A stretch of DNA of 49,263 nucleotides, taken from assembly GCA_017936665.1 (NCBI GenBank), contig JAGBFB010000002.1:1-49263 (forward strand), given 5' to 3'. Both the position numbers and the translations under genes were made by a program. The notes under the pieces are model-generated. The model was not told where the DNA came from. It saw only the letters and a program-made list of their open reading frames with translations, and made no database searches. Positions 19,509 through 29,744 of the stretch are shown here, piece after piece. The DNA is from Spirochaetaceae bacterium (GTDB lineage Bacteria > Spirochaetota > Spirochaetia > Treponematales > Treponemataceae). Within the stretch, counting starts at the first letter, position 1; each line of letters opens with the position of its first letter.

Positions 19509-20582
19509 TTATTCAGATTCTACGACTTGAACATCAAGATTTAACGAAAATTTGTAGGTTTTTCCGTTGAAGGCTTCAAAAGATTGAATTTTTTCATATC
19601 CTCCAATATTAAATTTTAATAAATGTTCCCCCTCTGTTACAGGTAAAGGCTCATTCCAATTTAATATTTGTTCAGAATCTAAAAATATTTGAACTCCATC
19701 AGGAGCAGTAATTTCAATTAACGGTGTAATATCTTTCAAAACTATATCTAAAGTAGTTGTACGAGCCTGTTCTATCATTACTGATCTTACTTCACTTCTA
19801 TACAAATCAGAAACTATAGATAAATGATGATTTCCCACAGGCAAAATAATTTTATCATCAACTAAAGTTGGAATCTGATTATCGATATAGAGAGTATAAA
19901 TTCCAGTTCCATTTATTTTTTCTAGGGAAGTATTTTCAGTCTTTACAGTAACATTAACAGATTCTACTGAATTTGGAGTTCCAGTGATAAAATCTTCTTG
20001 TACATCTTGTTTTTTTGGAGCAAATACATTTAATTCTAGAATACCTTTTTCATCTAAAACTGGTTTTACATCAATAATAAATTTAGAATCCCAAATATTT
20101 ACAGGAGTTCCTTTCATTACTAGCTGTAATCTAAAAAAAACATATCCACTATTATTATCCATTCCAGCAGGAAGAACTAAAGAATATGGAGTATCCTTCA
20201 TAACAACAGAAGAAAACAAGGGAATTAAAAGATTACAACTTAATCTTGTAGGAAAAGTATTTATAAATAAGCGATTTGCTTTATAGTCTATAATATTTGC
20301 TGAAGGTTCAGGTTTTACATCAGTGTACAAAAAATACGCCACAGAATCTCTAAATTCTGCAACTTCAGGTGGAATTTTAACTTCTAAAGAAAGAGATTTT
20401 AGAAAAAGAGGATTTTTAGGAACTTTTACAACAAGAGCATCGTTTACTTCTAAAACAGCTTTAGTAGGCGTAACTTCATCTGTCATATCAACTATTACAG
20501 TTTTATGCACCCTAAAGTTTTCATAAGAAAATAAAGTTTGAGAAAAAAATAATACTGTAAATAAAAACAATAATTTTTTCAT
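19509..20582 (-). CDS. Secreted PEGA-like protein, function unknown
   Basis: 357 residues. The signal peptide is clear (MKKLLFLFTVLFFSQTLFS, cleavage before YENF). The rest is predicted beta-rich. The C-terminal segment (about 285-350, with DGVQIFLDSEQI and VTEGEHLLKFNIGGYEK) resembles a PEGA-type surface or periplasmic beta domain, and residues 215-275 repeat this pattern weakly. It follows the M23 peptidase gene by 12 bases, so the two are likely co-expressed and both work outside the cytoplasm. No catalytic motif is seen. Confidence 0.55.
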   Translation of the reverse strand: MKKLLFLFTVLFFSQTLFSYENFRVHKTVIVDMTDEVTPTKAVLEVNDALVVKVPKNPLFLKSLSLEVKIPPEVAEFRDSVAYFLYTDVKPEPSANIIDYKANRLFINTFPTRLSCNLLIPLFSSVVMKDTPYSLVLPAGMDNNSGYVFFRLQLVMKGTPVNIWDSKFIIDVKPVLDEKGILELNVFAPKKQDVQEDFITGTPNSVESVNVTVKTENTSLEKINGTGIYTLYIDNQIPTLVDDKIILPVGNHHLSIVSDLYRSEVRSVMIEQARTTTLDIVLKDITPLIEITAPDGVQIFLDSEQILNWNEPLPVTEGEHLLKFNIGGYEKIQSFEAFNGKTYKFSLNLDVQVVESE

Positions 20583-20594
20583 TTTTCACCAAAA

Positions 20595-21527
20595 TTATAA
20601 ATCAGAAAGTTCAGTAAAAGGGTTTATCTTTGAATTATTTTTGCGTATTTCAAAATGAAGATGTGGTCCAGTTGATGCTCCTGTACTTCCAACCTTTCCA
20701 ATACAAGTTTTAGTACTCACCTTATCTTCTTTTGTTACTAAAATTTTTGAAAGATGAGCATAAAAACTTGAACGATTAGAATCATGCTGAACAATTACAT
20801 AGTAACCATAAACATTATCCCAACCAGTTTTTTGAACAACTCCATGACCACAAGCAAAAACCTCTGTTCCCTTAGGAGCAGCTAAATCAACTCCAGAATG
20901 AAACTTGTTTTTTCCTGTTATTGGACTAACTCTCATTCCATAAGATGAAGTCAACACACTTTCACGCAAAGGCATCCTAAGTGAAGAATCCAAGAAAAAG
21001 TATCTCTCTGTAGATTCAATTCTCTCACCTGGAAAAAAAGTAAATTCTTCCTCACCTACAGTAATATTATAACACAATATATTATCCCTTTTAAAGCAAT
21101 TTTTTTTTAAAATACTTTCAAAAGGAGTTATGGGATTATTTGTAACAAAAAGACCATCAACCACTGGTAAAATTATTTCTCTTTCAGAAATATCTTCATT
21201 AGGTGAACTTATATGATTTAGAGTTGCTATTGTTTCTTGCAAAATATTACATCGAGCAGAAATTGAAAATAAATTATCATCTTTTGAAGTTTTGTATAAA
21301 TAAAACATCAAAGTTGGATTTTTATCTAAAGCAAAATCTTTTTTTGCTTGAAGAACATCCAACTCATATTGTTTAAAAATCACATCTTTTCTTGAATCCA
21401 AAGACTTTATCCTAGGATAAGCAGGTGAAGTGGTTAAATTATTTGAAAAAATAAATTGAAAAAAAGTAAAAATTAAAAATAATTTTATAAAACTATTTTT
21501 TTTTAATTCCAATGGCACAAACTCCAA
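20595..21527 (-). CDS. M23 family peptidase with LysM-like segment
   Basis: Predicted secreted cell-wall endopeptidase of 310 residues. A hydrophobic signal or anchor (about 12-28) is followed by a LysM-like segment (about 75-112, FSISARCNILQETIATLNHI) and a C-terminal LytM/M23 domain. The zinc and catalytic residues are all present: H210 and D214 in HSGVD, H258 in YAH, and H289 and H291 in HLHFE. It should therefore be active rather than an EnvC-like regulator. Its start overlaps the upstream membrane-protein gene by 35 bases. Confidence 0.88.
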   Translation of the reverse strand: MEFVPLELKKNSFIKLFLIFTFFQFIFSNNLTTSPAYPRIKSLDSRKDVIFKQYELDVLQAKKDFALDKNPTLMFYLYKTSKDDNLFSISARCNILQETIATLNHISSPNEDISEREIILPVVDGLFVTNNPITPFESILKKNCFKRDNILCYNITVGEEEFTFFPGERIESTERYFFLDSSLRMPLRESVLTSSYGMRVSPITGKNKFHSGVDLAAPKGTEVFACGHGVVQKTGWDNVYGYYVIVQHDSNRSSFYAHLSKILVTKEDKVSTKTCIGKVGSTGASTGPHLHFEIRKNNSKINPFTELSDL

Positions 21528-21933
21528 AAATTATACAAAATACAATAAAAGTAATTATACCAATAAAACGCATTTGAGTTAAAATTAAAAAAACAGAAAC
21601 AATTATTCCAGTAATTAAAATTATCAAGAGTAATAAAATTCTAAATAAATTAAATAAATATGCTTTTTTTTCTTCTTTATTTTTTTGCTTTAAGTTATTA
21701 ACTAATTTTTTTACAAAAAACAACACTAATAAAGATATAAGACAAATAATAACTATAACTGAATAAAGATTAGGAGAATTTACTGCAAAAAACCACAAAG
21801 GCCACACGACAACAAAGCCCAATGCAACACAAACAAGCGTCAACAAGAGAAACTTTCCAAAAGAGAGAAAAAATGATAAAAAGCCTTTTATAAATGAATT
21901 TGACATATTGATTTGTAAAAAGTTCATCCCCAA
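21493..21933 (-). CDS. Small multi-spanning membrane protein, unknown function
   Basis: 146 residues with about four hydrophobic helices (near 15-50, 52-70, 88-112 and 118-142) and charged loops of Lys, Gln and Glu. No family is recognised. It lies between the ferredoxin gene and the M23 peptidase gene and overlaps the latter by 35 bases, so translation is probably coupled. Confidence 0.55.
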   Translation of the reverse strand: MGMNFLQINMSNSFIKGFLSFFLSFGKFLLLTLVCVALGFVVVWPLWFFAVNSPNLYSVIVIICLISLLVLFFVKKLVNNLKQKNKEEKKAYLFNLFRILLLLIILITGIIVSVFLILTQMRFIGIITFIVFCIIFGVCAIGIKKK

Positions 21934-21984
21934 AAAAGATAAAAATCAATTTTAGGGATGATAAATTTTGAAAAAGCTTATCGC

Positions 21985-22155
<171 letters not shown>

Positions 22156-22242
22156 TTAAACACCTCGTAAAATTATGATAATATAAAAATAACATAGAAC
22201 TAAAGTAAAAACAAGTTAAATATAAAAAAATATTCAAAAAGG

Positions 22243-22272
22243 TTGCTTGTTTTTTAAATTATATTATATAAT
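22243..22272 (+). promoter_or_regulatory. Promoter predicting a leaderless AAA+ ATPase mRNA
   Basis: TTGCTT (22243-22248) and TATAAT (22267-22272) have an 18-base spacer. The -10 ends 6 bases before the ATG at 22279, so +1 would be the A of the start codon. No Shine-Dalgarno sequence is present. Confidence 0.6.
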
Positions 22273-22278
22273 AAAATC

Positions 22279-24030
22279 ATGGGTGGACAACAATTAATAG
22301 AAACTAATCTTGAAGATATAAAATTTTTACCTTCTTGGGCTCAAATTTTAGCAAATAAATATCAATCTAAAACTGTAAATATGTATTTAATTTACGGCAA
22401 TATCCGTGATTTTTTACCACATTCTATAAAAGAAGGTGAATTTAGATTTACAAAAGTTCAAGAATACATACCCGAAGTTCTTTTTGGAAATAAAGATATA
22501 ATTGCTTATTATGATAGATCAAGAGGAATTACTTTTTGTACAGGTGAAATGGAAAAAGAATATCTTTCTATTATGCAGAAATTTTATCCTGATACAAAAA
22601 AAGAAGATTTATTGTCAAAAAATCCAGAAAAATCATTTATTTATTTAGAAAATTATTTTTTTATAAATATTCCCAAAAAGAAAAGGCTAGTTTTTTTAAT
22701 AGATTACGCAGAAACTATAGTTCCTAACGATGAAATTGGAGATTTAGACGAAATTGATAGATTTTGTTTAGTTACTTTGAATAGATGGTCTCATGATCCA
22801 ATTTTTACAAACAATGATGTATCTGTAATGTTACTATCAGAAAATCTATGTGATATTAACAAAAGAATTGTAAATTCACCATCAATAGTGAAAGTTGAAA
22901 TTCCACTTCCTGATGAAGAAATTAGAACGATGTTTTGTAATTATCTTTACAACCAAAATCTGTTTACATTAGCATTTGGTGTTGATTGCAAAAAAATGGG
23001 AAGTTTATCCTCTGGATTAAATTTATGGCATTTGCATCAAATTATTACAGAATCTTATACAATGGGACAAATAATCACATTGGATTATCTTAGAGATAAA
23101 AAACGAGAAATTCTAGAAAATGAAGGTGCTGGTTTAATTGAATTTATAGAAACTGATTATAATCTAGACTTAGTTTCTGGACATGAATTTGTAAAAAATC
23201 GATTTAAAAACGCCGCTCGTGCAATTAAACATAATCAACTTGATGTTTTGCCAATGGGATATTTGATTTCTGGACCAATTGGAACAGGAAAAAGTTTTTT
23301 AGTAAGTGCATTTGCTGGAGAAATTGGAATTCCTATGGTGATAATCAGAAATATCCATGGACAGCAAAACGGTTTTACAGAAAGCAATCTTGAAAAAGTG
23401 TTAAGTATATTAAAAGCAATTTCTCCAGTTGCAGTTATGATTGACGAAGCTGATGCAATGCTTGGTAGCCGAGAAGATAAAAGTACAAATTCAGAAAGCA
23501 GCAGAATTTTTGCACAAATTGCAAATTTTATGGGAAATACCGAATATCGAGGAAAAATCATCTGGTTTTTGATAACAAGTCGCCCAGACTTAATTCCAAT
23601 AGACTTAAAACGGCAAGGAAGAGCTGAAGAACATCTTGCCCTATTCTATCCTGAAACTGTAGAAGAAAAAGTAAATCTTTTTGAAACAATGAAGCAAAAA
23701 CTGCACATTAAAGTTGAAGATTTTAATGTATCAACAATTTTTAAATCAATAAACTTTGATATTTCAGGAGCTGATATTGAAGCTATTTTAGTTCGTGCAA
23801 AAATGAATGCTGCAATGGATAACAGAATAAAAGTTACCCAAGAAGATTTAAAACAAACTATAAAGGATTTTATTCCACCTGTTTATCCTTATGAAATTGA
23901 ACTTCAAAATTTAGTTGCAATTTTGGAATGTACAAGCAAAGAGATGATTCCAAAAAGATATCAAAATATGGAAAGAGCAAAATTAGCCTCAGAAATTAGA
24001 GAACTTAAACAACTTTTAAACATTAAATAA
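22279..24030 (+). CDS. AAA+ ATPase with degenerate N-terminal half
   Basis: 583 residues. The C-terminal AAA+ module is intact: Walker A GPIGTGKS (332-339), Walker B VMIDEAD (386-392), sensor-1-like LITSRPD and an arginine-rich RQGRAEEH. The N-terminal half has a fold-like pattern (RLVFLIDYAETIVPN near 136-150, resembling Walker B) but no Walker A, so it looks like a degenerate ATPase module. It may be a remodelling ATPase of unknown partner. It is followed by deoC 24 bases downstream. No helicase, protease or MoxR partner is adjacent. Confidence 0.75.
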   Translation: MGGQQLIETNLEDIKFLPSWAQILANKYQSKTVNMYLIYGNIRDFLPHSIKEGEFRFTKVQEYIPEVLFGNKDIIAYYDRSRGITFCTGEMEKEYLSIMQKFYPDTKKEDLLSKNPEKSFIYLENYFFINIPKKKRLVFLIDYAETIVPNDEIGDLDEIDRFCLVTLNRWSHDPIFTNNDVSVMLLSENLCDINKRIVNSPSIVKVEIPLPDEEIRTMFCNYLYNQNLFTLAFGVDCKKMGSLSSGLNLWHLHQIITESYTMGQIITLDYLRDKKREILENEGAGLIEFIETDYNLDLVSGHEFVKNRFKNAARAIKHNQLDVLPMGYLISGPIGTGKSFLVSAFAGEIGIPMVIIRNIHGQQNGFTESNLEKVLSILKAISPVAVMIDEADAMLGSREDKSTNSESSRIFAQIANFMGNTEYRGKIIWFLITSRPDLIPIDLKRQGRAEEHLALFYPETVEEKVNLFETMKQKLHIKVEDFNVSTIFKSINFDISGADIEAILVRAKMNAAMDNRIKVTQEDLKQTIKDFIPPVYPYEIELQNLVAILECTSKEMIPKRYQNMERAKLASEIRELKQLLNIK

Positions 24031-24054
24031 TTTTTTCTAAAAAAGGAAATTTAA

Positions 24055-24732
24055 ATGAATAATTTTAGTAATCTTGCAAAAATGATTGACCATACAATTT
24101 TAAAAGCAAATGCAACAGAAAGCGACATTGAAAAACTATGCCAAGAAGCAAAACAATATGAGTTTGCTAGCGTTTGTGTAAATCCATATTGGGTTTCTTT
24201 TGCATCAAATTTACTAAAAGATACAAATGTAAAAGTTTGTACTGTAATAGGATTTCCATTAGGTGCAACAAGTTCAGAAAGCAAAGCTTACGAAACAGAA
24301 ATTGCAATTTTACAAGGTGCCGACGAAGTTGACATGGTGATAAATGTTGGCGCAATGAAAAATAACAAAACTGATATTGTTGAAAATGATATTTTATCAG
24401 TTGTAAACTCTGCAAGAAAAACTGGAAAAACTCAAAACAAAAATATTATCGTAAAAGTAATTTTAGAAACTTGCTATCTAACAAAAGATGAAATAAAAAA
24501 TGCATGTATCTGTGCAAAAAATGCTGGTGCAGATTTTGTAAAAACTTCTACTGGTTTTGGAACAGGCGGCACAACTACAGAAGATGTTGCTTTAATGAAA
24601 CAAACTGTAGGGGAAACAATGCAAGTAAAAGCTTCTGGTGGAATTAGAGATTACGAAACAGCAATAAAAATGATAGAAGCAGGTGCTTCAAGAATCGGTA
24701 CTTCTAGTGGAATTACGATTTGCACAAAATAA
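24055..24732 (+). CDS. deoC: Deoxyribose-phosphate aldolase
   Basis: Cleaves 2-deoxyribose 5-phosphate to glyceraldehyde 3-phosphate and acetaldehyde in deoxynucleoside breakdown. It is a TIM barrel of 225 residues. Catalytic positions by motif are Asp93 ([11 protein letters not shown]), Schiff-base Lys163 ([10 protein letters not shown]) and Lys192 (VKASGGIR). AAAAGGAAATTTAAATG supplies the ribosome-binding site. No other nucleoside-catabolism gene is adjacent. Confidence 0.96.
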   Translation: MNNFSNLAKMIDHTILKANATESDIEKLCQEAKQYEFASVCVNPYWVSFASNLLKDTNVKVCTVIGFPLGATSSESKAYETEIAILQGADEVDMVINVGAMKNNKTDIVENDILSVVNSARKTGKTQNKNIIVKVILETCYLTKDEIKNACICAKNAGADFVKTSTGFGTGGTTTEDVALMKQTVGETMQVKASGGIRDYETAIKMIEAGASRIGTSSGITICTK

Positions 24733-25000
24733 AGCAAGACGAAAATTTTGTAAATGCAAAAATTTCAGCCAACGCTTTCGACGAAAAATGCCCCAGTTCG
24801 TTAGTGCTGCGCTAACGCTTGCAAGACTTCACTGTGTCATTTCCCGTCTACGCGTTGTCTACAATTTTGTGTTTACTCATTGTTTCTTGCTTTGTTTTGC
24901 GACAGTGGGTAAAAGTGGCTGTATGAGATAAAAGCGAATTTTTCAAAGGCATTTGTAAGCTAAACTTTTACCGTCATGCTGAACTTGGTTCAGCATCTAT
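24733..25000. repeat. Dispersed non-coding repeat, copy A
   Basis: No convincing gene. It starts with AGCAAGACGAAAATTTTG and shares ordered blocks with copy B at 28046-28399: a block ending TGTAAATGCAAAAATT, TTTCGAC, TGTGTCATTT, a TTCTTGCTTTGTT block, and CAAAGGCATTTGTA followed by CTAAACTTTTACC. It ends with the palindrome GTCATGCTGAA/TTCAGCATCT at 24973-24998. AAGCAAG near the left edge and CTTGCTT inside are inverted. Copies A and B flank the lipoprotein gene 25115-27943. Confidence 0.65.
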
Positions 25001-25021
25001 AAAAACATATCACACGGATTC

Positions 25022-25058
25022 AAAAAGTCTTGACTGTTTACAGTCAAAACGACTTTTC
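25022..25058. terminator. Hairpin terminator between deoC and the convergent lipoprotein gene
   Basis: AAAAGTC-TTGACTG pairs with CAGTCAA-AACGACTTTT around a TTTA loop. Downstream on plus there is CTG then seven T; on minus there is a shorter T run. It could work for both convergent genes. A second hairpin (GGTTGGTG/CACCAACC) lies at about 25069-25100. Confidence 0.6.
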
Positions 25059-25114
25059 TGTTTTTTTGTGGTTGGTGAGCCTGTCGAACCACACCAACCG
25101 ATTTACATGCAAAT

Positions 25115-27943
25115 TTATTCTGTAATTGTTCGTACTAGACGGAAACCACAAATAGTTTTTTCTGATATTGTTGCATGTCTATAGGATACATATCTAGAAT
25201 ATGGTTCTGAAGCAAAATTACCTCCACGAGCAACAAACCTCTTATCACTTTCATCTGGAATTACTACAGGATTTTCAATAAATTCATCAGTAATTGTTAC
25301 CTGCTGCTTATATCCATCGCAAGTCCATTCATACATGTTACTACTCATATCATATAAGCCTAGAGAGTTTGAATTTTTTCTACCTACTTCATGTGTAGTA
25401 TCTGTATCATTCCAAAAATACTTATTAATTTCATTTGAATTAGCTGGTACTCCAGCATAAGCATATTTCCAAACATCACTTGCTGGATTTCCACCTCTAG
25501 CAGCAAATTCCCATTCGGCTTCTGTTGGAAAACGATATCCTTTTTTAGATAAATCTATAACTACATTTGCATTTGTTATATAAGAGTTTGTTTCGTCCAT
25601 TACAACATCTGATACTGTATAAACACAGTGCTCTTCTCCCATTATACATTTTGTTAATTCATTACAAAAAATTACTGCATCATACCATTTAACAGAATCA
25701 ACAGGTCGTAATTTTACTAGTTCATCAGTAGTCTGATTATTTATATATGTACTGGGATTTTCACCCATAACTACTTCATACAATTCTTGAGTAACTTCAA
25801 ATTGGCTCATGGCAAAGGGACTTAACTTCACTTTTCTACCTTTTAAGAAAACACCCTTATACCAAAGATCTGCATCATCTTCAAGATAAGTATTCCAACT
25901 GCTATCATCTTCCATTTCAATTTTTGCTACAGTACCTTTTGGAACAACTACAACTTCGCTGGTTTTATCGTAGATTTTGCCATTAAGTGAGATTCCTTGA
26001 GAATAAACATCTCCTTGGGACTGTTCTGTCGCTGTTTGTACAAGGCGGAAACCGAAACTCCCACCTCTCCAACTTGGAGAAAGATTAAGAGATTCAGATA
26101 TGTTATAATCAGTACTAGAATCATACCAATTATAGCCATAAAGATGAACTTCGGAACTTTCTAAATCTAAATTCCAACAAAATTCCCAAAGATTTCCAGA
26201 CATGTCATATAAGCCTAATTCGTTTGGTTGTTTTAATTTTACTTCGTGACTAGTTCCACTAGAATTTTCACTACACCAAGCAACCATATCTATTGAGTTA
26301 CTTCCTGCGTATTTGTACTGAAAACCTGTAAGTCCGTTTCCACCACGGGCAGCGTATTCCCATTCAGCAGAAGTTGGAAGTCTATACCCATTTGCTTGAA
26401 AATCGCAAGTTGCATTAAACCAAGTTTCAAAATTTTCATGGTTTTCAGAATCTGGAACATCTCCCCATTCATCTGGATTTGTACTTTCATTTATTGTGTA
26501 ACATGGGGTTAAACCTTCGTTAATACTTCGTTTGTTACAATATACAAGCGTATCAAACCAATTTACATGATGAGCTGGATAATTATCACCAATACCTACT
26601 TGTTGCACATCTTCCACTGATTTGTCTGGCCAAGTTCCCATAATGGCTTTATATTCTGCTTGGGTTACTTCGTGGTCGCTTATGTAAAAGTTAGGAATAG
26701 AAACAATTCCACCTTCTTTGAAAATTTCACTTTCTATGTAGCCTTCTGCTGTAATTGCTCCATTTATACTTGCACCTTGAACAAAAACAAACCTTTCTGC
26801 TAATTTCCACTTTGCAAATAAAATAACATCATTGGTAATTGATGATGTAAAATCAAATTTTGTATCTAAAGTAATTCCATTATCAAAAGAAGTATACCAT
26901 CCTTCAAAAACATAGCCGTCTTTGGTTGGTTTTGTTGGTAAAGTTGCGTTCTCTTCATATTTTACAATTTGCGTTTCTACATAACTTCCACCGTTTGCGT
27001 TAAATGTTACAGTGTTAATGTTTCTTGTATAATAAATCTTTACAGTCGTTGAGCCGTCTGCTAAAATTGTTTTTTGTTCAAAAGTATTTACACTAAAACC
27101 TACATAGTTTTTTGCAACAGCTTGAGTTTCTGTTCCAATTATACCTGTTTTACTTTCTGTGTCTACTTCAACAAATGAATATTCATCATCTTCAATATTT
27201 TGTTGGTAATGTTCTACTTTATAAATAATATCAGATTTTGTTATCCACTTTGCATAAAGGGTAATATCACTTGTTACTGGAACTGAAAAATTGTAAGAAC
27301 TATCTTCTGTTGCTCCATTATCTTTTGAGGTATACCAATAACCAAAATTATAACCTTCTTTTTCTGGAGTTGTAGGTTCTGTTACTGTTTTACCTTTTTC
27401 AACTTTTTGAGTTTCTACATAACTTCCGCCAAGACTATTAAATTGTATAATAAAAATTTGTTCATTTTCTATTGTTATTCCTATATCAACATTTGTTTGT
27501 GTTTTTGTTAATTCTAAGTGAACTTTATTATCTTGTGGCTTTATTGTTATTATTTCACTTCTTCCTGCATAAAGTGGATTTGAATCTTCTTCTCTGAAAA
27601 GTTGTGCTTCAAAAATTATATTACTATCAATTGGAACTTCCAAACTTGTTTTTACAATTCCACTTGTATCAACTTTGTTACTTGTTTGTGTTATCAATGG
27701 AAGTTTTTCTATTTCTGCGTTATCTTGATAATTGGCTGCATCATAGGCAAAAATTTTTAAGATATATTCAGTTGCTTCTTGGGATGTTTGATTTCTTGAA
27801 GTTTTTATCAATTTTGATAAATCCAAATTTATGTTAATTGTTGTTTTTTTAGTATCTAGCAAAAAATTTTTACAACTTGTAATTCCAAATAAAATTCCTA
27901 AAATAACTAAAACCGAAAATACAATAATTTTTTTTGACTTCAT
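25115..27943 (-). CDS. Lipoprotein with InlB-like repeats and two formylglycine-enzyme-like (SUMF1) domains
   Basis: 942 residues. A lipoprotein signal ends in ITSC (lipid Cys24). Residues about 165-235 and 309-380 are InlB/Listeria-Bacteroides-type beta repeats (GYNFGYWYTSKDNG, GYVFEGWYTSFDNG, each ending in LYAKW or LFAKW). Between them is a MucBP-like segment (YKVEHYQQN). Two SUMF1/FGE-sulfatase-like domains follow (about 387-660 and 680-942) with YRLPTSAEWEYAARGG and YRFPTEAEWEFAARGG, and each ends in GFRLV. This C-type-lectin-like fold is often used for binding. It is probably surface-exposed. AGGATG precedes the ATG. A poly-G promoter lies upstream. Confidence 0.88.
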   Translation of the reverse strand: MKSKKIIVFSVLVILGILFGITSCKNFLLDTKKTTININLDLSKLIKTSRNQTSQEATEYILKIFAYDAANYQDNAEIEKLPLITQTSNKVDTSGIVKTSLEVPIDSNIIFEAQLFREEDSNPLYAGRSEIITIKPQDNKVHLELTKTQTNVDIGITIENEQIFIIQFNSLGGSYVETQKVEKGKTVTEPTTPEKEGYNFGYWYTSKDNGATEDSSYNFSVPVTSDITLYAKWITKSDIIYKVEHYQQNIEDDEYSFVEVDTESKTGIIGTETQAVAKNYVGFSVNTFEQKTILADGSTTVKIYYTRNINTVTFNANGGSYVETQIVKYEENATLPTKPTKDGYVFEGWYTSFDNGITLDTKFDFTSSITNDVILFAKWKLAERFVFVQGASINGAITAEGYIESEIFKEGGIVSIPNFYISDHEVTQAEYKAIMGTWPDKSVEDVQQVGIGDNYPAHHVNWFDTLVYCNKRSINEGLTPCYTINESTNPDEWGDVPDSENHENFETWFNATCDFQANGYRLPTSAEWEYAARGGNGLTGFQYKYAGSNSIDMVAWCSENSSGTSHEVKLKQPNELGLYDMSGNLWEFCWNLDLESSEVHLYGYNWYDSSTDYNISESLNLSPSWRGGSFGFRLVQTATEQSQGDVYSQGISLNGKIYDKTSEVVVVPKGTVAKIEMEDDSSWNTYLEDDADLWYKGVFLKGRKVKLSPFAMSQFEVTQELYEVVMGENPSTYINNQTTDELVKLRPVDSVKWYDAVIFCNELTKCIMGEEHCVYTVSDVVMDETNSYITNANVVIDLSKKGYRFPTEAEWEFAARGGNPASDVWKYAYAGVPANSNEINKYFWNDTDTTHEVGRKNSNSLGLYDMSSNMYEWTCDGYKQQVTITDEFIENPVVIPDESDKRFVARGGNFASEPYSRYVSYRHATISEKTICGFRLVRTITE

Positions 27944-27995
27944 AATAACATCCTAAAAATTAAAATTTATTTGTGTTAGAATACTCCAATTTTTT

Positions 27996-28023
27996 ATTAT
28001 AAATGAGTACCCCCCCCCGTCAA
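27996..28023 (-). promoter_or_regulatory. Promoter with a nine-G tract in its spacer (candidate phase-variable switch)
   Basis: On the minus strand TTGACG (plus 28018-28023) and a perfect TATAAT (27996-28001) are 16 bases apart. The G run (plus C run, 28010-28018) forms the last base of the -35 and half of the spacer. Gain or loss of one G would change the spacing to 17 or 15. The predicted start lies about 45 bases before the lipoprotein ATG. Confidence 0.75.
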
Positions 28024-28045
28024 CTAGGTAATACATTTTTTTTCA

Positions 28046-28446
28046 AAGCAAAGCAAGATGAAAATTTTGTAAATGCAAAAATTGATACAAAAATCGCAGA
28101 ATGAATTGTGTATTTACAAAATTCGTACAAAAATCCTTTCGACAGAAAATCCCCCGCGACCTGCGGCTTCTCCTTTCAGTCGTCAATGCTGACTTGTGTC
28201 ATTTTCTGTCTACGGATTTTTTACGAGATTTGCTAATTAACAGGTATTTGCGATTTTTGGCTAGAATTATGCGTTTTCACATTGGTTCTTGCTTTGTTTG
28301 TGCATCTGGGTAGAAAGGGTGGTATGTGGTAAAGGCGAAATTGTCAAAGGCATTTGTAGGCTAAACTTTTACCGTCATGCTGAATTTATTTCAGCATCTG
28401 TCTAAAAAACAAATCACTACAGATTCCAAAACGAGTTCGGAATGAC
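28046..28446. repeat. Dispersed non-coding repeat, copy B, with palindromic end
   Basis: Longer relative of copy A, with the same blocks in the same order and extra sequence between them. It ends with hairpin GTCATGCTGAA/TTCAGCATCT (28374-28399) and an inverted partner AGATTCC...GGAATGAC (28421-28446), giving the GTCAT...ATGAC unit. A further decayed copy starts near 28458. No gene is seen between 28024 and 28602. Confidence 0.65.
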
Positions 28447-28518
28447 ACAGTTTTCTTGTCATACTAAATATATTTTCAGCATCTATTTCATTAATTTTTA
28501 CAAAAAATAATTTTAAAT

Positions 28519-28566
28519 AAAAAAAGACTTTCTGTAATTCAGTTATGAAACACAGAAAGCCTTTTG
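28519..28566 (-). terminator. Intrinsic terminator of gap
   Basis: Read on minus, AAGGCTTTCTGTG pairs with ACAGAAAGTCTTT across a 16-base loop and is followed by a T run. Confidence 0.75.
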
Positions 28567-28602
28567 TATTTGCTAAAAATAGCTTAAGTTATCTTACAAA
28601 AC

Positions 28603-29671
<1,069 letters not shown>

Positions 29672-29678
29672 GTTTTCT

Positions 29679-29706
29679 TTGCAATATTTGTTAAAAGTGT
29701 TATAAT
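29679..29706 (+). promoter_or_regulatory. Promoter of the YegP-like gene
   Basis: TTGCAA (29679-29684), a 16-base spacer and a perfect TATAAT (29701-29706). Confidence 0.65.
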
Positions 29707-29744
29707 ATATTCATTAATTAACAATAATTTTGAGGAGATTTTCT

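Noticed and set aside
25115-27943. Formylglycine-enzyme-like lipoprotein as a second DGR target
   Set aside because: The fold is used by other DGR targets, but neither domain end resembles the TR in DNA or has the WSSSQYSS core.
28101-28313. Open frame inside dispersed repeat copy B (and 24683-24931 in copy A)
   Set aside because: No ribosome-binding site, no homology seen, and the two copies do not keep a common frame.
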